Source: Coriobacteriia bacterium (GTDB lineage Bacteria > Actinomycetota > Coriobacteriia > Coriobacteriales > UBA8131). Taken from it: a stretch of 9,784 nucleotides of DNA. The translations under genes and the position numbers were made by a program. Location: positions 1 through 9,784 of the forward strand of contig WQXZ01000056.1 of assembly GCA_009781525.1 (NCBI GenBank). Direction: 5' to 3'. Each line of letters begins with the position of its first letter. The first letter of the stretch is position 1. The notes under the pieces are model-generated. The model searched no databases, was not told where the DNA came from, and worked only from the letters and a program-made list of their open reading frames with translations. This document shows positions 1-5,714 of the stretch, piece after piece.

Positions 1-1908
1 ATCTACGACTATTTCACAACCGGGCGCGGCTCATTGCAGGTCAGGGCTAGAGCCAGGATCGAGAAAACCTCCACAGGACGCGACAGAATCATCTTCGACG
101 AACTGCCCTACTCAGTAAATAAAGCAAAACTTGAGGAGAAGATCGATGAGCTTCGACGTGATAAGAAGTTACCAGATGTAGTCCTAGTTCGCGATGAAAG
201 TGACCGGAAGGGCATGCGTCTGATGGTAGAGCTTCGTCAGGGAGCGATTCCTCAGGTTACATTAAACCAGATATACAAGCATACTCAGGCACAGAATAAC
301 TTCGGTGTGATTATGCTGGCTCTGGTTGACGGCGTGCCACGCACATTAAATATCAGGGACGCTCTTAATTACTACATTGCTCACCAGGAAGAGATCATTG
401 TCAGACGTACTCGCTATGACTTGAGAAGAGCTGAAGAAAGAGCCCATATATTAGAGGGAATGATCATCGCTTTAGATAACATCGACGAAGTCATTGCGAT
501 TATCAGAGCAGCCCAAGACGATAGCGAAGCAAAATTTGCCCTAATGGAGCGCTTTGGCCTGACTGAACCGCAAACTGAAGCGATCCTTGAAATGCGCCTC
601 CGCCGACTGACTGGGCTTGAAAGAGAAAAACTAGAGGCAGAGCTCGATGATCTATTAGATAAGATCAGTTGGTACCGCCAGATACTTGGCGACAATAATA
701 TCGTCCATCAGGTTATCAGAGAAGAGCTTGAAGAGATTAAGCAAAGATATGCAACCCCCAGGCGAACCGAACTGGCAGATGACACCAGAGACCTTGGCGT
801 CGAGGATCTGATTGCAGAAGAAGACATGGTTGTCACTATCACCCGCAGTGGCTATGTCAAGCGTCTACCGGTTGCCACCTATCGCCAGCAGCGACGAGGA
901 GGCAAGGGATTACAGGGTGTCAACCTGAAGGATAACGACTTTGTCGAACACCTTTTCATTGCCAGCACACACGACTATATGCTGTTTTTCTCCTCAAAAG
1001 GAAAAGTCTATCGCCTAAAGGTACACGAACTGCCAGTGGGAAGCAGAACGGCAAGAGGGAGCGCAGTTGTTAACCTGCTTCCGTTTGAAGCAGGCGAGAA
1101 AATCGCAGCAGTAATAGCTACCAAGGATTTTCCAGAAGACGAATACCTGCTCTTTGCAACAGAAGGTGGCATGGTCAAGAAGACCGCAATGAGCTCATAT
1201 ATCAACACCCGTTCAAACGGGTTGATAGCTATCAACCTACGTGATGACGACGCGCTGATTGCAGTGCGGCGGGTAAAGTCAGGCGAGAAGGTCGTGATGG
1301 TATCTTCGGCTGGTAAAGCGATCAGGTTCGATGAGAGCGAGGTGCGCCCGATGGGGCGTGACACCAGCGGTGTGATAGGGATGAAGCCTGGCAATGATGC
1401 ACTTGTTCTGGGAATGGAGATCGCAGTTCCGGGCAGCTCACTTTTCGTGATCACTGAGAACGGCTATGGTAAGCGCACACCGATCGAAGACTATACACTG
1501 CATCATCGAGGTGGCCAGGGTGTTGCAACAATTGCCATGACCGAGAAAAAAGGTCGACTGGCAGGGATGAAGGTGGTTTTATCCGGACATGAATTAATGA
1601 TTGTCTCAGAAGAAGGAATCGTGATTCGGATCAGAGCTGCTGATGTGTCTGAGCAAGGTCGGGCAACTCAGGGTGTGAAAGTGATGAACGTCGGAGACAC
1701 GGACAGGGTTTGCGCTGTTGCTCGTGTGGTCGGGACAAGGCAGCGGGCTACGACTGGTGAGATCGAGGCAGCCGAAGGCGATGAAGAGATTGAAGAAGAT
1801 GGCAGCATCATCGCTGGGACTGTTATCGAAACCGATGACTTTATTGAGAGCGATGACGATAAACCAGGTGGCTCACCTGGAGAGCAGTTGAGTTTTGACG
1901 ACGAGTAG
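1..1908 (+). CDS. gyrA: DNA gyrase subunit A, 5'-truncated by the window edge
   Basis: GyrA is the DNA breaking-rejoining subunit of gyrase, which introduces negative supercoils with ATP and GyrB. The reading frame is open from base 1, so about 635 C-terminal residues are present. Roughly the first 240 residues, with the winged-helix domain and active-site tyrosine, lie outside the window. The fragment opens with YDYFTTGRGSLQVRAR, matching the AYxTGRG stretch of the tower region. A coiled-coil region follows, with REELEEI and KRRTEL-like motifs. The GyrA box QRRGGKG at bases 889-909 marks the start of the C-terminal DNA-wrapping beta-pinwheel, whose repeated blades continue to about base 1730. 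That box separates GyrA from ParC. The tail (about 1750-1905) is very acidic, as is common in GyrA. The roughly 35-residue insertion of gamma-proteobacterial GyrA is absent. Stop TAG is at 1906-1908. Identity is certain; only the 5' end is missing. Confidence 0.98.
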   Translation: MYDYFTTGRGSLQVRARARIEKTSTGRDRIIFDELPYSVNKAKLEEKIDELRRDKKLPDVVLVRDESDRKGMRLMVELRQGAIPQVTLNQIYKHTQAQNNFGVIMLALVDGVPRTLNIRDALNYYIAHQEEIIVRRTRYDLRRAEERAHILEGMIIALDNIDEVIAIIRAAQDDSEAKFALMERFGLTEPQTEAILEMRLRRLTGLEREKLEAELDDLLDKISWYRQILGDNNIVHQVIREELEEIKQRYATPRRTELADDTRDLGVEDLIAEEDMVVTITRSGYVKRLPVATYRQQRRGGKGLQGVNLKDNDFVEHLFIASTHDYMLFFSSKGKVYRLKVHELPVGSRTARGSAVVNLLPFEAGEKIAAVIATKDFPEDEYLLFATEGGMVKKTAMSSYINTRSNGLIAINLRDDDALIAVRRVKSGEKVVMVSSAGKAIRFDESEVRPMGRDTSGVIGMKPGNDALVLGMEIAVPGSSLFVITENGYGKRTPIEDYTLHHRGGQGVATIAMTEKKGRLAGMKVVLSGHELMIVSEEGIVIRIRAADVSEQGRATQGVKVMNVGDTDRVCAVARVVGTRQRATTGEIEAAEGDEEIEEDGSIIAGTVIETDDFIESDDDKPGGSPGEQLSFDDE

Positions 1909-1933
1909 TAAGAGTGAGGATATCGCTAGAAGT

Positions 1934-2629
1934 ATGCATCGAATAAATCCAAGTATTATTGACCGCAAAGCAGAGGAGGGGTTCTCTGCTTTGTTTGTTG
2001 ACCTTGATGGTACGGTACTGAATACCAAACAACAGATCCTGGCTTCGTTTCACTATGCCTGCGACCAGGTTTTAGGCTACAGGATTGAAGACCAGAAGTT
2101 GGTGGACCTGATAGGGATCCCTTTGCTTGAGCAGATGAGAATCCTGGTTGCCGAAGAGCATGTCGACGCCATGGTTGCTGCCTATCGTGAGTACCAAACC
2201 GAACCTGATATCTATACTGAACATTATGAAGGTGTGCATGAGGCCTTGACGGCTTTGGCAGGAGTTGGCTGGCCGATGGCAGTCGTTACATCCAGCCGTT
2301 ATGATCGAGCCTATCAGGGGCTGGCAAGTTTTAACCTTGATAGATTCTTCGAGACAATAGTTGCCTATGAGAATAGTGAAAGGCATAAACCACACCCAGA
2401 CCCGCTTCTAAAAGCTGCCGAATTGCTTGAGGTAGACGTTACGAGAGCTATCTATGTGGGAGACAGTCCCTTTGATATGCAGGCAGCAAAAGCCATCGGT
2501 ATGCTGGCTGTTGGTGCAAGCTGGGGCTTTTTCGGTGCAGAGCGCCTGCAAGAGGCTGGAGCAGACCTACTGGTCGATCGATTCAGCGAGCTGCCAGAAG
2601 GGCTGGCATTTGCCAGATATCAACCTTAG
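1934..2629 (+). CDS. HAD-superfamily phosphatase (phosphoglycolate phosphatase / beta-phosphoglucomutase-like)
   Basis: This is a 231-residue haloacid-dehalogenase hydrolase with all four motifs. Motif I is FVDLDGTVLN (nucleophile D23, acid/base D25), motif II is VVTSS near residue 119, motif III is the lysine in RHKPHPDP (K152), and motif IV is VGDSPFDM (D177, D181). A helical cap fits between motifs I and II, as in subfamily I enzymes such as Gph, PgmB or PpaX. The substrate cannot be told from sequence; a small phosphorylated metabolite is likely. Two starts are possible. ATG 1934 has GAGGA 13 bases upstream. TTG 1895 lies inside the end of gyrA (14-bp overlap) and has GGAGAG 10 bases upstream, adding 13 residues. 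I prefer ATG because the family needs nothing more before motif I. The close spacing suggests co-transcription with gyrA. It converges with the DUF151 gene. Confidence 0.9.
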   Translation: MHRINPSIIDRKAEEGFSALFVDLDGTVLNTKQQILASFHYACDQVLGYRIEDQKLVDLIGIPLLEQMRILVAEEHVDAMVAAYREYQTEPDIYTEHYEGVHEALTALAGVGWPMAVVTSSRYDRAYQGLASFNLDRFFETIVAYENSERHKPHPDPLLKAAELLEVDVTRAIYVGDSPFDMQAAKAIGMLAVGASWGFFGAERLQEAGADLLVDRFSELPEGLAFARYQP

Positions 2630-2642
2630 CGGTATTACTTAT

Positions 2643-2656
2643 TGACAAGCTTGTCA
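2643..2656. repeat. 14-bp perfect palindrome at the convergent junction
   Basis: TGACAAGCTTGTCA reads the same on both strands. It lies in the 24-bp gap between the convergent HAD and DUF151 genes, and its right end includes the TGA stop of the DUF151 gene (2656 to 2654, minus strand). It could form a short hairpin in either transcript and act as a weak bidirectional terminator, but no T-tract follows on either side. Confidence 0.35.
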
Positions 2657-3160
2657 GGACAGGAAGTCTTCAGGGTTGACGGTATCCAGGAAGGCTCGGA
2701 ACTCTTCGATGTCTTCTTCGTCAACTGGCGAGTAGTTACCTCCGGGACTCACAGGGTGCGAGGCGCTTTCCATAACCTGGTCGTCTACGAAAAGAGGGGT
2801 CATGGTTCGTATCGCCAGTGCAATCGAGTCAGAGGGGCGGGCGTCAAGCTCGATAGTCTTTTCTCCCTGAGTGAGAAAAACTGTTGCATAAAACGTTGAG
2901 CCGTCTACCCGGTTGATCAAAACGGATTCGATATCACCATCCAGGGCTTCAATCGTAGACGCAAGTAGGTCGTGGGTCATCGGTCTCGAGTTCTGTACCC
3001 CTTCTAATGCGACACCAATCGAAGCAGCCTCACTGGGGCCGATCCATATCGGCAACACACGTCTGCCGTTACCCGGTTGTTCATCAACGGGGCGCAAAAT
3101 GATTACGGAGGGAGAAGGTGGGATGCCTACCATCAGAGTATCAATACGTACTGGAATCAT
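2654..3160 (-). CDS. Bifunctional nuclease family protein (DUF151/BFN)
   Basis: This 168-residue protein begins MIPVRIDTLMVG and carries the conserved DUF151 blocks: LPIWIGPSEAASIGVALEG (residues about 36-54), MTHDLL (61-66), and ARPSDSIALAIR (107-118) followed by PLFVDD. Proteins of this family have been reported as nucleases acting on DNA and RNA in plants and are near-universal in Actinobacteria and several other phyla; the bacterial role is poorly defined. The C-terminal tail is acidic (DEEDIEEFRAFLD), as in relatives. The frame stays open for 40 codons upstream of ATG 3160, but that part runs through the tRNA gene and is not like the family. ATG 3160 has no Shine-Dalgarno sequence. A TATACT box ends 6 bases before it, so the mRNA is probably leaderless. 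It diverges from the tRNA gene. Confidence 0.92.
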   Translation of the reverse strand: MIPVRIDTLMVGIPPSPSVIILRPVDEQPGNGRRVLPIWIGPSEAASIGVALEGVQNSRPMTHDLLASTIEALDGDIESVLINRVDGSTFYATVFLTQGEKTIELDARPSDSIALAIRTMTPLFVDDQVMESASHPVSPGGNYSPVDEEDIEEFRAFLDTVNPEDFLS

Positions 3161-3166
3161 GAAGCC

Positions 3167-3172
3167 AGTATA
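3167..3172 (-). promoter_or_regulatory. -10 box for a leaderless DUF151 transcript
   Basis: On the minus strand TATACT is followed by six bases (GGCTTC) and then the ATG of the DUF151 gene. Transcription usually starts 6-7 bases after the -10 box, which puts the first base of the mRNA at or next to the A of ATG. No ribosome-binding site is present. The matching -35 region is weak (CACAAG at 3195-3190). TANNNT boxes just before ATG are a known pattern of leaderless genes in Actinobacteria. Confidence 0.5.
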
Positions 3173-3196
3173 CAACAAGCCAGTTGCAGCTTGTGC

Positions 3197-3202
3197 TACT
3201 AT
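3197..3202 (+). promoter_or_regulatory. Likely -10 box of the tRNA-Gly gene
   Basis: TACTAT lies 11 bases upstream of the first base of the tRNA, which fits a short 5' leader removed by RNase P. No good -35 hexamer is seen at the right distance. The region is shared with the divergent DUF151 promoter. Confidence 0.4.
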
Positions 3203-3213
3203 AGCCAAGTCTA

Positions 3214-3288
3214 GCGGGTGTCGCCAAGTGGTAAGGCTCAAGCTTCCCAAGCTTGTATTCGCGGGTTCGAATCCCGTCACCCGCTCCA
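3214..3288 (+). tRNA. tRNA-Gly (anticodon CCC), CCA encoded
   Basis: The cloverleaf was read by hand. The acceptor stem is GCGGGTG (3214-3220) paired with CACCCGC (3278-3284). The D arm has a three-pair stem GCC/GGC and the loop motif GTGGTAA. The anticodon stem is CAAGC/GCTTG with loop TTCCCAA, giving anticodon CCC at 3246-3248, which reads GGG. The T arm is GCGGG, TTCGAAT, CCCGT with one G-U pair. The discriminator is T (3285), usual for bacterial tRNA-Gly, and CCA is encoded at 3286-3288. It stands alone, without a tRNA cluster. The anticodon arm contains two AAGCTT copies, a natural consequence of the stem sequence. Confidence 0.97.
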
Positions 3289-3426
3289 GCAGCAGTCTCG
3301 CAAAGAAGAGTCACCCAAACGGTGCCCTTAGGGTCGATTGCCATCAGTACTGCCTCTCCGTCAGCTACCACTTCCTCTCCAGCAACCTCCGCATATCGAT
3401 ACTAGCAAAAAAATATTGATCTCCAC

Positions 3427-3455
3427 TTGCACTCTTAGGGTGAATGAGATATCAT
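3427..3455 (+). promoter_or_regulatory. Sigma-70-type promoter of the SPFH/Arc unit
   Basis: TTGCAC (-35, 3427-3432) and TATCAT (-10, 3450-3455) are separated by exactly 17 bases. Transcription would start near 3462, about 25 bases before the ATG. Two AGATAT copies at 3447-3452 and 3458-3463, one helical turn apart, overlap the -10 box and start site and could be an operator. Confidence 0.6.
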
Positions 3456-3472
3456 ACAGATATTCAAATAAT

Positions 3473-3480
3473 AGGAGGTG
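3473..3480 (+). promoter_or_regulatory. Strong Shine-Dalgarno sequence deciding the SPFH gene start
   Basis: AGGAGGTG is a near-perfect anti-16S match. Its AGGAGG core ends 8 bases before ATG 3487. The in-frame GTG at 3478 lies inside this site, so it cannot be the start; ATG 3487 is. Confidence 0.85.
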
Positions 3481-3486
3481 CTAGAA

Positions 3487-4524
3487 ATGAACAGAATCAA
3501 TGTTGAAGAAAGGGAGCTGCGTCCAGCCAGTGGGTTTTTGATGCTGTTCCTGCTCTTTGCTCTGATGATCGGCTTTATCATGTTGCCGATAGTCGGAGCG
3601 ACGGTGGTTATGAAAAATCCGGAGATAATCCCTGAGAAAGTAGACGACCTGGTAGTAATACTGGTATTCATATGTATACCAGGCTGCATTATCAGTGCCG
3701 TTATGATGGCAGGCTTAAAAATCGTGCACCCTGTCGAAGCGCGTATCTTCACGCTTTTCGGAAAGTACTACGGTACCATCAAGAAACCTGGGTTTTTCTA
3801 TATCAACCCATTTGCTGCCTCCATCGTTGTTCCGGCAGATGGTAAGCCCAGAAACTCCAAGGGGGCTGCTGTCCAGGTAATCACAAGAGAGTATGAGACT
3901 ACAGTCACTTCCAGCAGGTCTGCGATATCGCTGAAGACCCAAACACTAGACAATGGCGTGCAAAAGGTCAACGACGTGCTAGGCAACCCGGTTATTATCG
4001 GCGCAGTCGTCGTCTGGCGAGTCGGCAACCCGACTACAGCAGTCTTTTCTGTAGAGAACTATCGTGAGTTTCTTAGCGTGCAAACAGACTCTACTATTCG
4101 TAACACAACGAGACTTTATCCATATGATGTTTTTGATGAAGACGATCTGGAAGAAAGCGTCCAGGAAAAGACTTTACGCGGCAGTGCGCTTGAGATCGCA
4201 CAGACCATGAAGGAAGAGTTGGAGAAGCGAGTGTTTGAGGCTGGCCTGATCGTTGAAGAGGTACGCATCACGCACCTTGCGTATGCCGAAGAAATCGCGG
4301 CTGCAATGTTGCAGCGCCAGCAAGCAGTTGCTATTATCGCAGCTCGAAAGAAGATCGTTGACGGCGCGGTTGGCATGGTAAAGATGGCTATCGACAAACT
4401 GAACGAGGACGACATTGTTATTCTTGATGAGGATCGCAAAGCCTCGATGGTTTCGAACCTGCTAGTGGTGCTTTGTGGCAATCGAGATGCGCAACCGATT
4501 GTCAACAGCGGATCGATCTATTAG
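3487..4524 (+). CDS. SPFH/Band 7 (stomatin-prohibitin-flotillin) membrane protein
   Basis: This 345-residue protein has two N-terminal membrane segments, about residues 16-41 and 55-77, then the SPFH domain entry LKIVHPVEARIFTLFGKYYGTIKKPGFFYINPF. The domain continues with ISLKTQTLDNGVQKVND, LGNPVIIGAVVVWRV, and a STIRN...RLYPYD stretch. An Ala/Glu-rich helix follows (about 235-290, with EEIAAAMLQRQQA), of the kind that drives oligomer formation. SPFH proteins form large membrane-bound rings and scaffold or protect membrane-protein complexes. The exact role of this bacterial type is unknown. No FtsH or NfeD gene is adjacent, unlike HflK/C or many stomatin operons. It has its own promoter and a strong ribosome-binding site, and the Arc-like gene lies 46 bp downstream. 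The family call is firm and the function open. Confidence 0.92.
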   Translation: MNRINVEERELRPASGFLMLFLLFALMIGFIMLPIVGATVVMKNPEIIPEKVDDLVVILVFICIPGCIISAVMMAGLKIVHPVEARIFTLFGKYYGTIKKPGFFYINPFAASIVVPADGKPRNSKGAAVQVITREYETTVTSSRSAISLKTQTLDNGVQKVNDVLGNPVIIGAVVVWRVGNPTTAVFSVENYREFLSVQTDSTIRNTTRLYPYDVFDEDDLEESVQEKTLRGSALEIAQTMKEELEKRVFEAGLIVEEVRITHLAYAEEIAAAMLQRQQAVAIIAARKKIVDGAVGMVKMAIDKLNEDDIVILDEDRKASMVSNLLVVLCGNRDAQPIVNSGSIY

Positions 4525-4570
4525 TATCTGGCAGACAGAGTACTGACAGGCAGAGAAAAGGGTTTTAACC

Positions 4571-4822
4571 ATGGATGTCGACAATCGTGAAGAACGCTTG
4601 AGAAGTCGCTTAGAGAAGATCAAAGAGCTGGAAGACGAAATCACCCGGCGCGAGAATATTGTAAAAGAGAAGGACAGGGTTAAAAAGCAGGTGCTGCTGC
4701 GGTTGTCTCCAGCTTTGTGGGCAGAGATCGCTCAATGGGCCGAAGATGAATACAGGTCAATAAACAGTCAGATTGAGTTCATTTTGAACGATGCAGTTAA
4801 GAGCCGAAAGAACCGTAGCTGA
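4571..4822 (+). CDS. Arc-type ribbon-helix-helix protein with N-terminal coiled coil
   Basis: This is an 83-residue protein. Residues about 6-38 are highly charged and heptad-like (REERLRSRLEKIKELEDEI), suggesting a coiled coil. Residues about 38-78 form a ribbon-helix-helix fold: strand KKQVLLRLSP, helix PALWAEIAQWAEDEY, turn RSINSQ, and helix IEFILNDAV. RSxNxxIE is the signature of Arc/MetJ-like DNA-binding proteins, which bind as dimers through the paired strands. It follows the SPFH gene in the same direction, and I recall this pairing in other Gram-positive genomes. It may repress its own operon, or tie the SPFH scaffold to DNA or to a partner; both are inference. The start ATG 4571 has only a weak purine-rich site (AAAAGGG). 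No toxin partner is adjacent. Confidence 0.85.
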   Translation: MDVDNREERLRSRLEKIKELEDEITRRENIVKEKDRVKKQVLLRLSPALWAEIAQWAEDEYRSINSQIEFILNDAVKSRKNRS

Positions 4823-4843
4823 TTAAAGCAAATAATTAATATG

Positions 4844-4881
4844 GATAAGGTCTGTCATGTTTCAATGTGGCAGGCCTTATC
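4844..4881 (+). terminator. 14-bp hairpin after the Arc-like gene
   Basis: Bases 4844-4857 pair with 4868-4881 (14 pairs, two of them G-U) around a 10-base loop. It lies 21 bases after the Arc-like stop codon. No T-tract follows, so it is a non-canonical terminator, an mRNA-stabilising end, or a processing site. Confidence 0.5.
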
Positions 4882-4954
4882 TGGTAAAGCTAAACAAACA
4901 GGTTCTCATTTTGGTTTATTCTATTAACCATGTAATCGGCGTCTGAGTGCCTGA

Positions 4955-4980
4955 CTGCCTCTGAAGCGGCAGGTACTTCA
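4955..4980 (+). promoter_or_regulatory. Possible small pseudoknot in the purC leader
   Basis: CTGCC (4955-4959) can pair with GGCAG (4968-4972). TGAAG (4962-4966), inside that loop, can pair with CTTCA (4976-4980), an H-type pseudoknot arrangement. It ends 8 bases before the purC ribosome-binding site. An alternative outer stem, TGCCT (4948-4952) with AGGTA (4971-4975), competes with it. It does not resemble any purine or ZTP riboswitch I can recognise. Short stems such as these arise by chance. Confidence 0.2.
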
Positions 4981-4999
4981 AGAAAATCTGGAGGTTATA

Positions 5000-5701
5000 G
5001 TGAGAGTTGTCTATGAGGGCAAAACCAAGACGGTTCTACGTGATGAGGCTACCGGCGATACTTATCTGAGGTTCAAAGATTCGGCAACTGGTGAAGATGG
5101 CAACTTTGATCCAGGATCGAACTTTGTCGGCGGTAGTGTTGATGGAAAGGGAAAAACAGGCCTTCAGATCTCGCAGTATTTCTTTGAGTTGTTGGCAGAG
5201 CATGATATTCCCACTCACTATCTTGGGGCTGATATTGAGAGTTGCCTGATGAAGGTGCGGCAGGTCGACGTTCCCAGACTAGAGTTCATTCTGCGTTACT
5301 TCACTGCTGGCAGCTTTAGCCGTCGCTTCTCTATTCCGAACGGCATTGCCTTTGACCCTCCATACACCGAGGTCACCTTAAAAGACGATGAGCAGGGAGA
5401 CCCGCTGGTAACCGAGCGTGTCTGCCTGATGATGGGGTTATTGCAGGAAGGTGAGTACGACAAGACGCTTCAACTGTTAATTCGCATCGGTGAAGTGCTG
5501 AGGCATGAGCTGGCAGAAATGGGCTTGAGACTGATCGACTTCAAAATCGAAATCGGCTTTGACTCGGATCGAAACATCTATCTGGCAGATGAGATCACCC
5601 CAGATATCTGGCGGGTACAAGACGAAGACGGCAACATTCCAAATCAGATCGACTGCGCAAACATATTACTGCAGAGAATTGCGGCCAAATTGGCCGAGTA
5701 A
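5000..5701 (+). CDS. purC: Phosphoribosylaminoimidazole-succinocarboxamide synthase (SAICAR synthetase), divergent
   Basis: PurC joins CAIR and aspartate with ATP to make SAICAR in purine synthesis. The 233-residue product has the usual length and order: YEGKTKTVL (glycine-rich ATP loop, residues 5-13), a DG segment after KDSAT (27-34), HDIPTHYL, LRYFTAGSFSRRF (98-110), DPLVTE (134-139), IDFKIEIGF (179-187), and DEITPDIWRV (197-206). Several spots differ from the textbook enzyme. VVRNxAAGS is LRYFTAGS here, FxxDxTAGDG carries an extra residue, and SPDTxRxWD is TPDIWRVQD. Catalysis on the normal substrate is therefore likely but not assured. The start is GTG 5000, with TGGAGG 5 bases upstream. 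No other pur gene is visible. The dGTPase gene follows 13 bp later. A 13-bp palindrome (GGCCAAATTGGCC, 5683-5695) lies at the very end of the gene. Confidence 0.85.
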   Translation: MRVVYEGKTKTVLRDEATGDTYLRFKDSATGEDGNFDPGSNFVGGSVDGKGKTGLQISQYFFELLAEHDIPTHYLGADIESCLMKVRQVDVPRLEFILRYFTAGSFSRRFSIPNGIAFDPPYTEVTLKDDEQGDPLVTERVCLMMGLLQEGEYDKTLQLLIRIGEVLRHELAEMGLRLIDFKIEIGFDSDRNIYLADEITPDIWRVQDEDGNIPNQIDCANILLQRIAAKLAE

Positions 5702-5714
5702 ACCGAGTGAGTTG

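Noticed and set aside
414..1454. Open minus-strand frames inside gyrA (414-695 and 1008-1454)
   Set aside because: They are serine/arginine-rich shadows of the gyrA coding strand, with no ribosome-binding site and no family motif.
3161..3280. A 40-residue N-terminal extension of the DUF151 protein
   Set aside because: It would be translated from the antisense strand of the tRNA and is not part of the family; MIPVRID at 3160 matches the usual start.
3141..3371. Minus-strand frame with GDGIRTREYKLGKL-like sequence
   Set aside because: That peptide is the antisense translation of a tRNA gene, a well-known false protein. Only the part beyond the tRNA (3289-3401) is worth keeping as a possible remnant.
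2913..3419. A plus-strand frame of 168 codons running antisense to the DUF151 gene and through the tRNA
   Set aside because: DUF151 on the minus strand has clear family motifs, and this frame contains the whole tRNA gene, so it cannot be a protein gene.
4571..4822. Antitoxin of a toxin-antitoxin pair
   Set aside because: The ribbon-helix-helix fold would fit, but neither neighbour is a toxin-like gene: SPFH lies upstream and purC downstream.
4823..4999. A purine, ZTP or other known riboswitch before purC
   Set aside because: I could not find the conserved cores of these classes; only generic short stems are present.
5559..5714. Upstream extension of the dGTPase frame into purC
   Set aside because: It overlaps purC out of frame and has no family similarity; the protein begins at ATG 5715 or 5739.
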